The notes under the pieces were generated by a model. It searched no databases. It was not told the DNA's origin and saw only the letters and a list, made by a program, of their open reading frames with translations. Made by a program: the position numbers and the translations under genes. A stretch of DNA of 17,173 bases from Peptostreptococcaceae bacterium (lineage in GTDB: Bacteria; Bacillota; Clostridia; Peptostreptococcales; Peptostreptococcaceae): contig JASBZE010000033.1 in assembly GCA_029983575.1 (NCBI GenBank), forward strand, positions 1 to 17,173. The letters are read 5' to 3'. Positions 6,999 to 13,538 of the stretch are shown here, one piece after another (positions within the stretch are counted from its first letter, which is position 1; each line of letters begins with the position of its first letter).

Positions 6999-7892
6999 CT
7001 ATCCTTCAATTTGCTCTGGTTGAGCAGGTTTCTTAGCAGCTCTAAGCATCATGAATGAAGTCAAGAATATAACTATTATAACTAGTATCTTAAGCATATC
7101 CATTGGTAAGCTTGTAAAGAACTTAACCGCTACGAATACACCGGCGATACCTGCTATACAGATAAATAATGAGTTAATTCTATTGAATGCATTCTCTTTT
7201 ATAAACTTAGCAGAAGCAACTGGCATTAATAGAGCACATGATCCCATCATGATTGGGAATGCAACGTCAGGGCTCATTCCTAGGAAGTAAACCATAGCCA
7301 TACAAGGAGCGTATAGACCTATACCAGCAGTCATAAGAGCACCGAGTATAAAGTTACCTATTGCACCAACAACAAGTTTTCCTGCAGTTAATCCTGTAGC
7401 AGTACCACCTGCTGGGAATAGATTTACCTTTGGATGAGATATTAACATAAGTATAGCAGTTGCTAGTAGGGCAATACCCATAACAACTTGTATCTTTTTC
7501 TCATCAAGTTTAGATATGATACCAGCACCGATATAAGAACCAACAACAGCTGCAGCTATAAGTATTATAAGAGTTATAGGTTCAACCTCAACCTTTGTAG
7601 TAAATAGTATAGCCTCTGTCAAAACTGGCAATGTGTGCGCTACGTTTAGTGTACCTGGTATTTGCTTGTCATGAATGTTATTTCTAAGAACTTTCATGTA
7701 GAAAACTGTAGGGGCGAAAGAACCTATACCAAGAGTGTCCCCAAAGTCAGATAAGAAACCTACAACTATAGGCTTGATAGGATTTTCTTTTTCTAGCTTT
7801 CCATTTCCTCTAGCCTTAACTAGGTCATATCCGAAGAATACAGCAAATCCTGCAAAAACAATTTTATAAATCCATAATAATACTGTAATCAT
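6999..7892 (-). CDS. TauE/SafE (DUF81) family membrane permease in the prd operon
   Basis: The 297-aa hydrophobic protein has about eight predicted membrane helices in two homologous halves, the layout of the TauE/SafE family. The first half carries VGFLSDFGDTLGIGSFAPT, the second GALMTAGIGLYAPCMAMVYFLGMSP, i.e. the paired glycine-rich re-entrant-like segments of this family. It ends in a short charged tail. The first ATG follows GGAGG by 7 bases. It is the last gene before the operon terminator and is separated from prdF by an 80-bp gap with a strong GC-rich hairpin. Known family members move small organic or sulfur anions; the location here suggests import of proline or export of 5-aminovalerate, but that is inference from context only and an unrelated anion is possible. 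Confidence 0.8.
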   Translation of the reverse strand: MITVLLWIYKIVFAGFAVFFGYDLVKARGNGKLEKENPIKPIVVGFLSDFGDTLGIGSFAPTVFYMKVLRNNIHDKQIPGTLNVAHTLPVLTEAILFTTKVEVEPITLIILIAAAVVGSYIGAGIISKLDEKKIQVVMGIALLATAILMLISHPKVNLFPAGGTATGLTAGKLVVGAIGNFILGALMTAGIGLYAPCMAMVYFLGMSPDVAFPIMMGSCALLMPVASAKFIKENAFNRINSLFICIAGIAGVFVAVKFFTSLPMDMLKILVIIVIFLTSFMMLRAAKKPAQPEQIEG

Positions 7893-7913
7893 AATTTATC
7901 CTCCATTATATTT

Positions 7914-7949
7914 CTTGGGCGGGGCCGCCAAATGGCAGCCGCACTCAAG
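7914..7949 (-). other. GC-rich intercistronic hairpin between prdF and the permease gene
   Basis: Outer arms CTTG/CAAG and an inner stem GCTGCC-ATTT-GGCGGC (one G-U pair), extended by GCG against CGC with a small bulge, make a strong stem-loop in an otherwise AT-rich region. No T-run follows on either strand, so it is not a standard terminator. It would suit an mRNA-processing, stability or partial attenuation element that lowers permease expression relative to prdF. Confidence 0.6.
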
Positions 7950-7972
7950 ATGAATTGTTAATTTAATTTCTC

Positions 7973-8980
7973 TTACTTAAGCATGAAACCATGTTTTAAT
8001 GGGTCTCTGTCGTCAATTACAAAGTGGTTAAATCCAGTGATGAATGCTCTACCTGTAATCTTAGGTATAACTGCATCAAATTCTCCAACCTTAGCAGTAC
8101 CAACTATTTCTCCTTCGAATAGAGTACCTAGGATTGATTCGTATACGAATTTTTCTCCTTCTTTTATTTCTCCCTTAGCGTATAGAGTTGCTAATTTAGC
8201 AGATGTACCTGTTCCACAAGGTGATCTGTCAACTTGAGCTTCACCGAAAACAACAACGTTTTTAAGTGTAGCTTCTGGATGAGTTGGCTCAGACCAAACT
8301 TCTACTAGGTCAACAGTCTTGATGTGCTCTAACTCAGGGTGTTGAACTGGTATTTCCTTGTTGATTATGTCTCTTAATTCAAGAGCTTTATCTCTGATAG
8401 CAAATGCGTTTTCAGGCTTGATTTCTAGACCAAGTTCGCTAGCCTTAATTATAGCGAAGAAAGATCCACCGAATGAAATATCGAATGTAACTTCTCCTAC
8501 ACCTGGTAGGTTAACTTTTTGATCTCTCTTGTAAAGGAAAGCTGGAACGTTAGTAAATGATACGCTTTCTACTAGACCGTCTTTAACTGATACCTCACCT
8601 TTGATTATTCCAGCTGGAGCTTCTTGAACTACGTGAGTTATAGGTTCTACAGGATCAACTACACCAGTTTCAACTGCTACAGTCATAGCTCCTATTGTAC
8701 CATGTCCACACATGTTAAGGTATCCTCCACCGTCCATGAAGATGATTCCGAAATCTGCTTCATCTGTTGTTGGAGCAGTCATGATAGAACCGAACATTTC
8801 ATTGTGTCCTCTTGGCTCAAGCATGATAGATGTTCTTAGGTAGTCTAGGTTATCCTCTAACCATTGTTTTTTCTCAGGCATTGTTTTTCCTGGGATATGA
8901 GGGATTCCACCAGTTACTACTCTAGTCGCTTCACCACAAGTATGGGAATCTACTGCTGTTATACTTCTACTAAATTTCAT
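7973..8980 (-). CDS. prdF: Proline racemase
   Basis: The 335-aa product is a full-length member of the proline racemase family, which interconverts L- and D-proline without cofactor using two cysteines as a thiol/thiolate acid-base pair. Both are present: Cys91 in MCGHGTIG and Cys255 in DRSPCGTGTS. The early motif DSHTCGEATRVV (about 11-22) is also typical. 4-Hydroxyproline epimerases share these motifs, but the position inside the prd operon favours proline. It would supply D-proline to the reductase in the cytoplasm. The ATG lies 8 bases after AAGGAGG, and 67 bp separate it from prdE. The sequence shows no defects. Confidence 0.94.
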   Translation of the reverse strand: MKFSRSITAVDSHTCGEATRVVTGGIPHIPGKTMPEKKQWLEDNLDYLRTSIMLEPRGHNEMFGSIMTAPTTDEADFGIIFMDGGGYLNMCGHGTIGAMTVAVETGVVDPVEPITHVVQEAPAGIIKGEVSVKDGLVESVSFTNVPAFLYKRDQKVNLPGVGEVTFDISFGGSFFAIIKASELGLEIKPENAFAIRDKALELRDIINKEIPVQHPELEHIKTVDLVEVWSEPTHPEATLKNVVVFGEAQVDRSPCGTGTSAKLATLYAKGEIKEGEKFVYESILGTLFEGEIVGTAKVGEFDAVIPKITGRAFITGFNHFVIDDRDPLKHGFMLK

Positions 8981-9047
8981 GATACATTCCTCCTTAAGGT
9001 TGTAAATTTTTAAAAATATTAAAATATATGAAAAAATATTTTACATA

Positions 9048-9512
9048 TTATTTTTGTCTCATTTTAAGTTTCAAGAATGCTAAAGCTTTTCTTGCATCAA
9101 GGCTGTCCACGTTATTTTCTCCGACAACCTCTGTTTCTATACCTTCCTTTGACTTATTGATATCCACAATAGTATCCATGTATTTGTTTGTTACAACAAA
9201 CTTAGCCTGTGTTCCATTAAATGTAACTCCGACGCAAGGTATATCTCTTTTACCTATTTCCTCAATGGTATTTGCATAATCGACGTGTGAGTTTCCCCAT
9301 CCATCTGCTGAAATTATAACACCATCAGCTCTCATTGCTTCAAGCCACTGAGCAGCTCTCTGACCTACGAAGTCTTTGTATTTATTGTCCTGTGGAGTTC
9401 CTACTACTAGAATTCCTGCGAAATCTATATCAGTGTCTTCTCCTAAAACTTCCACTAGCGGATCTCTAAACATATGTAAAGAAGTTTCTTTTGTTGAAGG
9501 ACCTATACCCAT
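9048..9512 (-). CDS. prdE: PrdE, matches the C-terminal (post-cleavage) part of PrdA
   Basis: The 154-aa product aligns from its first residues with the part of PrdA that follows the pyruvoyl-forming cysteine. MGIGPSTKETSLHMFRDPLV corresponds to CIGPASKEMSRHYFREPLV (PrdA 433-451); DGVIISADGWGNSHVDYANT to the VTTEGFGNNHIDFASH region; and VTNKYMDTIVDINKSKEGIE to the GNKYMTHMVDNNKSRQGIE region. It lacks PrdA's final roughly 75 residues. The start codon is ATG, 7 bases after AGGAGGGG, and only 13 bp separate it from the prdD stop, in a different reading frame. It probably pairs with PrdD as a separate two-chain homologue of PrdA without the Cys that becomes the pyruvoyl group. Its role in the reductase complex or its maturation is not established here. 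Confidence 0.9.
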   Translation of the reverse strand: MGIGPSTKETSLHMFRDPLVEVLGEDTDIDFAGILVVGTPQDNKYKDFVGQRAAQWLEAMRADGVIISADGWGNSHVDYANTIEEIGKRDIPCVGVTFNGTQAKFVVTNKYMDTIVDINKSKEGIETEVVGENNVDSLDARKALAFLKLKMRQK

Positions 9513-9525
9513 ATTAACCCCTCCT

Positions 9526-10284
9526 TTACACCAATGCCCTTAGAGCACCGTCTCTGTATTCATTTGGCGAAATTATCATAGGCACGTTTAACATGTCTAT
9601 AATTGATGTACCGCCCTCAAAACCACTTGGCTCATTTGAAAAGAGCTGATTATCATACATAGCTCCCTGTCCTGCTATTTGCTTAACGAGGACAACCTTC
9701 TTTTTGCCAGGTCTGATTTTGTCATAAAACTCATGTGATGAAGTGGCATTTCTACCATCTTCTTTTTTTAGAACATTTCTAATCTCTTGAATAAATTTGT
9801 CGCAAGCGTTAAAGCATGCATTAGGAAGGTGCCTATCAAAAGGCAGACCACCTTTTACAACAACATCCATATGAATGATTATATCATCTTTACCAGGTGT
9901 ACCTCTTCTACCTAAAAACAACTGATCTCTTAGTATTCCTTCAGAAGAACCAAATTCATGCATCTGTCTACCGTCGGCATCAACGCCCGTAAGCATCATG
10001 TAAACACCTGTCAGTGTGTGAGTTATTCCCTCACCAATAGATCCGAGAACCTTAGTAGATATAGGAATAATATCCATTATGGTATTTATTTCTCTGTCAT
10101 AGTCGCCTGGTTTAATGATTTCTAGCGTGATAGACTCAATTAGCTCATCTGCATTTTTTAAGTCCTCTATCATATCTTTGTCAATAACAAGTTGATTTTT
10201 TTTTATCAAAAATCGTTGGCCAAACTCTACTTCATTGATGTGAAATGGCTTAATCACTAACCTTCTAATAATTTTCTCTTCCAT
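9526..10284 (-). CDS. prdD: PrdD, matches the pre-cleavage part of PrdA
   Basis: The 252-aa product parallels PrdA residues about 185-432: an N-terminal stretch with VEFGQRF, the GEGITHTLTGVYMMLTGVDA segment (PrdA GEGVTRVIDGAIMVLTGTDA), EFGSSEG, and KKVVLVKQIAGQGAMYDN (PrdA KKIVIVKEIMGQGAMHDN). It ends DGALRALV-stop exactly where PrdA reads DGGIHALT-Cys. It lacks PrdA's N-terminal 180 residues with the Ala/Pro-rich linker. I take the ATG at 10284 as start because AAGGG lies 8 bases upstream; a TTG two codons earlier is too close to the SD. It is separated from prdB by a 105-bp gap holding a strong hairpin. Probably an accessory or structural partner of PrdE; function unproven. Confidence 0.9.
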   Translation of the reverse strand: MEEKIIRRLVIKPFHINEVEFGQRFLIKKNQLVIDKDMIEDLKNADELIESITLEIIKPGDYDREINTIMDIIPISTKVLGSIGEGITHTLTGVYMMLTGVDADGRQMHEFGSSEGILRDQLFLGRRGTPGKDDIIIHMDVVVKGGLPFDRHLPNACFNACDKFIQEIRNVLKKEDGRNATSSHEFYDKIRPGKKKVVLVKQIAGQGAMYDNQLFSNEPSGFEGGTSIIDMLNVPMIISPNEYRDGALRALV

Positions 10285-10307
10285 AATCAAATCCCTTTTT
10301 TGTATAT

Positions 10308-10348
10308 GTACTTATGCCCCCTCCCAAAAATGGGAAGGGGATAGGTAC
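10308..10348 (-). other. Strong intercistronic hairpin between prdB and prdD
   Basis: On the minus strand CCCCTTCCCA and TGGGAGGGGG form a 10-bp stem (one wobble) with a TTTT loop, extended below by TAT/ATA and GTAC/GTAC with single mismatches, about 41 bases in all. No T-tract follows, so a simple terminator is unlikely. It separates prdA-prdB from prdD onwards, and could protect the 3' end of a prdA-prdB message or reduce downstream expression. Confidence 0.65.
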
Positions 10349-10389
10349 AAAGTAATTTATTTAAGCATATTCATTCAATATCATGCAAA

Positions 10390-11115
10390 CTATATAGCTG
10401 CGTGGTATTCGAATGGTAGTGGTACTATCTTACCAGCAGAAGGAATTGCTACAAGTTGCTCAAGAGTAGCTTTTAGTATTCCTGTTTGCATTTCTACGTT
10501 ATGAGGCTCACCTGCGTTTGCACCCATTGGAACCAATGGAGCAACTGCTCTTGGAGAACCATTTTGTCTTACAACTGGTGGTAAAGCTGCGATTATTATT
10601 GTTGGTATTCCAGCTTCTTCTATTGCTCTCTGCACGATCACGGCAGTTCTATGGCAAGTACCTCAGCCAGCTGTCATAACTACGCCATCAACATTCTCAT
10701 CTTTAAGTCTTTGAGCTATTTCTGGACCAGTCTTATCGTGGAATACTTGTTGGTTTCCACCACCGCCCATGAATGCATAGTGCATTGGAGCTACGGCTTT
10801 TATAAATCCTTCAGCAACTAACTCATGAAGTCTTTCGATAGGGAACATTGAGTTAATATCCCTGTTTACGTCAGAGTTGTCATATCCACCGTGTGATACC
10901 ATTAGATCAGCTGGAGTAGCTGTATCAGGTACCGCTCTGTATCCTGTATCACCAGCAAGGTTAAATCTCTCGTCGCTCTTTAGATGCACACCTGCTGCTG
11001 TACAAAGTGCTATTGTCATATCTTTAAGTTCTTTAGTTACAGGAGTCCAAACTGGTGGTGGTGTAATTGGCACGTATATCTCAGATTGAAGTCCTGGTAC
11101 TGTTGTTAACCTCAT
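10390..11115 (-). CDS. prdB: D-proline reductase subunit PrdB, selenoprotein
   Basis: The reading frame runs 150 codons, meets TGA at 10665-10663 and continues without interruption for 90 more codons to the stop at 10390, giving 241 aa. The context is TAG-Sec-GTCHRTA, the known PrdB active site with a Sec151-X-X-Cys154 redox pair. PrdB is the catalytic selenoprotein of the reductase, which together with the pyruvoyl-carrying PrdA opens D-proline to 5-aminovalerate. The start ATG follows AAAGGAGAG. The gene sits 28 bp after a small conserved-position ORF and prdA. A gene caller ignoring selenocysteine would report two fragments or a pseudogene; both halves are intact and in the same frame, so recoding is by far the better reading. 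A candidate SECIS hairpin lies 16 bases after the UGA. Confidence 0.96.
10630..10646 (-). promoter_or_regulatory. Candidate bacterial SECIS hairpin of prdB
   Basis: CTGCCGTGATCGTGCAG on the minus strand folds as CTGCCG / CG-(U)-GCAG: a six-pair stem with a single bulged U and a four-base loop (UGAU). It starts 16 bases after the UGA. Bacterial SECIS elements lie at about this distance inside the coding region and commonly have a bulged U. The fold is judged by eye. Confidence 0.6.
10663..10665 (-). other. Selenocysteine codon (UGA) in prdB
   Basis: In-frame TGA at codon 151, followed by GGT ACT TGC, giving the Sec-Gly-Thr-Cys motif of PrdB. Reading continues 90 codons with conserved sequence. 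Requires SelB and tRNA-Sec encoded elsewhere. Confidence 0.95.
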
Positions 11116-11143
11116 TAATATTCTCTCCTTTCAAAGATCCTGA

Positions 11144-11509
11144 TTACTTAGCATCAAGTTTCTTTTTTTCTATTAGTTCAAGTAGTTCTTCTAACTCTTT
11201 GTTTTTAGCTTGTATTTGTTTTTCAAGAATAGATAAGGTCTTTTCCTTTCTCTTTTCTTGCATTATCTTTTCCTTAAGAAGTATGACCCTGTAATCCTCG
11301 TTAGGTTCTGGATCTAACACCTCTGGATAGCTCATCATAAATCCTACCTCTTGACCAATTTCAGGAGGAGTCTGTGATATAAGCATCCTATTTGGTATCA
11401 TAAGGCGTCCCAACCTTCCCTTTAGGTCGATTGTAACTGCCCCGTCATGGACTTCAGCAATTACTCCTTCAAACATTCTTTCAGAAGAAATATATTTTAA
11501 TCTTTCCAT
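11144..11509 (-). CDS. Small prd-operon protein: beta-barrel domain plus coiled coil (CBO2463/CBO2479-like)
   Basis: This 121-aa protein lies between prdA and prdB, where other proline reductase operons also carry a small uncharacterised gene; I believe this corresponds to the CBO2463/CBO2479 domain family, but could not check. Residues about 10-50 (EGVIAEVHDGAVTIDLKGRL followed by GRLMIPNRMLI) look like a small S1/OB-like or SH3-like beta barrel. Residues about 75-121 are a highly charged helix with heptad-like Leu/Ile spacing (ILEKQIQAKNKELEELLELI), a probable coiled coil. No catalytic residues stand out and there is no cysteine. AAAGGA lies 7 bases before the ATG; the gene is 37 bp after prdA and 28 bp before prdB. 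A role in assembling or maturing the PrdA/PrdB complex is a guess from position. Confidence 0.85.
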   Translation of the reverse strand: MERLKYISSERMFEGVIAEVHDGAVTIDLKGRLGRLMIPNRMLISQTPPEIGQEVGFMMSYPEVLDPEPNEDYRVILLKEKIMQEKRKEKTLSILEKQIQAKNKELEELLELIEKKKLDAK

Positions 11510-11546
11510 TACATATCCTTTCTACTTGAGGCACAGGTTAAATTAA

Positions 11547-13520
11547 CTAAAACTTACCTTCTGGTCTATCACAAGGTATATGAGTATTTTCTACTACTCC
11601 TGCCTCAATATCATCTTTTTCGTATAGGTTAGCTCTCTTCTTAGTCATTGGAAGAACAGTTTCGTTGTCTTCTAGTGGAATTTCGATTCCTAGAGCTTTT
11701 TCTATAGCTTCGATGTTGTTTAGCTTAACGTTAGGATTCCATTTTCTTTCTGGAGCCTTAACTTCTTCGCCTTCTATCGCGTTCTTAAGCATTGAGATGA
11801 TTCTGTATGCTTCTTCTGGTGCCAAGCAGTTATTTTCAAGAATTTCGTTCTCGATACCTTGTCTTGACTTGTTGTTGTCTACCATGTGAGTCATATACTT
11901 GTTACCAACAACTAGAGCACCTTGAACTGCACAATAAGAAACTCCTACTACTGGAACTCCTCTCATACCTATTTGCTCGATGTGAGAAGCGAAGTCTATG
12001 TGGTTGTTACCGAAACCTTCTGTAGTAACTACTGCTCCGTCAACTTCCATAGATTCAACTAACATACCAAGTCTCTTAGATACGTAGAATTTCTCAGAGT
12101 TTGCTTGTGGTGAACCAACGAATACAACACCTACTAGATCGAATTCATCATCTTCCATAGCTAACTTAACTAATGGCTCTCTGAAGTAGTGTCTTGACAT
12201 TTCCTTAGAAGCAGGTCCTATACAAGTAAGAGCGTGGATACCACCGTCTAATACTTCTAGTGGAGAAAGAACAACTGGCACGTTACCAAGGTCAACGTTA
12301 GGTCTAGCACCTAGAGTACCAACTGGTTCAACAGGAAGGATTAGGTTGTCGTGCATTGCACCTTGTCCCATTATTTCCTTAACTATAACTATTTTCTTTC
12401 TACCAAATCTTCTGTATTGGTTGATTTCTTCAGTATTAACTACTGTAGAGTCATCTATTTCCTTAAGAGCATCTCTTATTTCTTGAGTAATGTGGTCAAA
12501 TGCCTTGTGAGCTGCTAGAGGTCCTGGTCTTTCCATGTTTGTACCAGCCTTGATTACAACTTCACCTTTTATGAATATCTCGCCTTTTTCAGCTGCACCT
12601 GGTCTACCCCACATCATAGTTTGAGTGAAAGGTCCTTCAGAAGAACCGAACTCACCTATTTGTACGCCATTAGCATCTGTACCTGTTAGTACCATTATAG
12701 CACCATCTATAACTCTTGTCACACCTTCTCCTAGGTCGCCTTCTTCTTTAGTAGCGATTGGTTGAAGGTCAAGAACTGCTTCTGAGTACTCGTCATATCT
12801 GTCAGGAGTTATGATGTCTAGTTTCATATCTAGAACTAGTTCTTCAGTATCAACAGCTTCCTTACAAATTTCTTCTGGAGTTCTGATTATAAGTGTAGTT
12901 CCTTTGATCTCAGTCTTTTCACCAAACTCAACTTTATCTATCTTATAGTATTTTTTAGTAAGTGTTCTTATAACTTTTACATCTTCTTTTTCAGCTGCTT
13001 CTGGAGCATCTGCTAAAGGTGCTACTACTGCATCTCCACCTGCTGCTTGGATAGCTTGTAGAGCTTCTGCTGGAGCTTGTCCTGCAGATCCGCCGTATCC
13101 AACAGGTATTTCAAGGTTGATATCTCTACCTTCACCTATGTGGATCTTAATTGTTCCAGAGTTTCCTGCTAGAGGAGCTACTGGTTGAACTGATGCAACT
13201 GGCTCTACACCTTGAACTGGTGCTGCCTCTGGTGCTTCTGCTTCTTCAGCTGGTGCTTCTTCACCTGCTGAATATCCGTCAACGTTCTTTGGGCTTAAGC
13301 TTACTAAAGCATCAACTGTTTCAGTAAGTTTTGCTCCTAAAACCTGACCGATTGTTAGTGAGTCTTCTGGAATTTCTAGCAGACCTGAATCGATTAGATC
13401 AGGGAATATAGCTGGGTCTTCCAAATTAGACGGTTCGATGATTGTACCCGCTTCAAATCTGCAGCAACTAACTGCTGGATCATTTGCATGGGCTTTTGCA
13501 GTTTCTACTGTAATTGACAT
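11547..13520 (-). CDS. prdA: D-proline reductase proprotein PrdA (pyruvoyl precursor)
   Basis: The 657-aa proprotein is cleaved between Thr432 and Cys433 in HALTCIGPASKE, the cysteine becoming the N-terminal pyruvoyl group that binds D-proline. This yields chains of about 432 and 225 residues, matching the roughly 45- and 23-kDa polypeptides known for proline reductase. Residues 85-120 and 145-180 are Ala/Pro/Glu-rich flexible linkers around a small domain (SGTIKIHIGEGRDINLEIPVG). The core from about 185 shares GEGVTRV, EFGSSEGPF and IMGQGAMHDN with PrdD, and the part after 433 matches PrdE. The family is related to the glycine reductase proprotein GrdE. The ATG follows AGGAGG by 10 bases, and 18 bp separate it from the prdC stop. 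The gene is under the sigma-54 promoter upstream of prdC. No defects seen. Confidence 0.96.
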   Translation of the reverse strand: MSITVETAKAHANDPAVSCCRFEAGTIIEPSNLEDPAIFPDLIDSGLLEIPEDSLTIGQVLGAKLTETVDALVSLSPKNVDGYSAGEEAPAEEAEAPEAAPVQGVEPVASVQPVAPLAGNSGTIKIHIGEGRDINLEIPVGYGGSAGQAPAEALQAIQAAGGDAVVAPLADAPEAAEKEDVKVIRTLTKKYYKIDKVEFGEKTEIKGTTLIIRTPEEICKEAVDTEELVLDMKLDIITPDRYDEYSEAVLDLQPIATKEEGDLGEGVTRVIDGAIMVLTGTDANGVQIGEFGSSEGPFTQTMMWGRPGAAEKGEIFIKGEVVIKAGTNMERPGPLAAHKAFDHITQEIRDALKEIDDSTVVNTEEINQYRRFGRKKIVIVKEIMGQGAMHDNLILPVEPVGTLGARPNVDLGNVPVVLSPLEVLDGGIHALTCIGPASKEMSRHYFREPLVKLAMEDDEFDLVGVVFVGSPQANSEKFYVSKRLGMLVESMEVDGAVVTTEGFGNNHIDFASHIEQIGMRGVPVVGVSYCAVQGALVVGNKYMTHMVDNNKSRQGIENEILENNCLAPEEAYRIISMLKNAIEGEEVKAPERKWNPNVKLNNIEAIEKALGIEIPLEDNETVLPMTKKRANLYEKDDIEAGVVENTHIPCDRPEGKF

Positions 13521-13538
13521 AGCAAATTTACCTCCTAA

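Noticed and set aside
7973..8980. 4-Hydroxyproline epimerase instead of proline racemase
   Set aside because: Motifs cannot fully separate the two, but the gene sits inside a complete proline reductase operon with no hydroxyproline genes nearby.
10284..10290. TTG at 10290 as the prdD start
   Set aside because: It lies only about 2 bases from the AAGGG; the ATG two codons on has an 8-base gap and gives a normal N terminus.
10390..11115. prdB as a pseudogene or two adjacent genes
   Set aside because: Both parts are in the same frame, the UGA sits at the known Sec site of PrdB, and the downstream part has no ribosome binding site or suitable start of its own.
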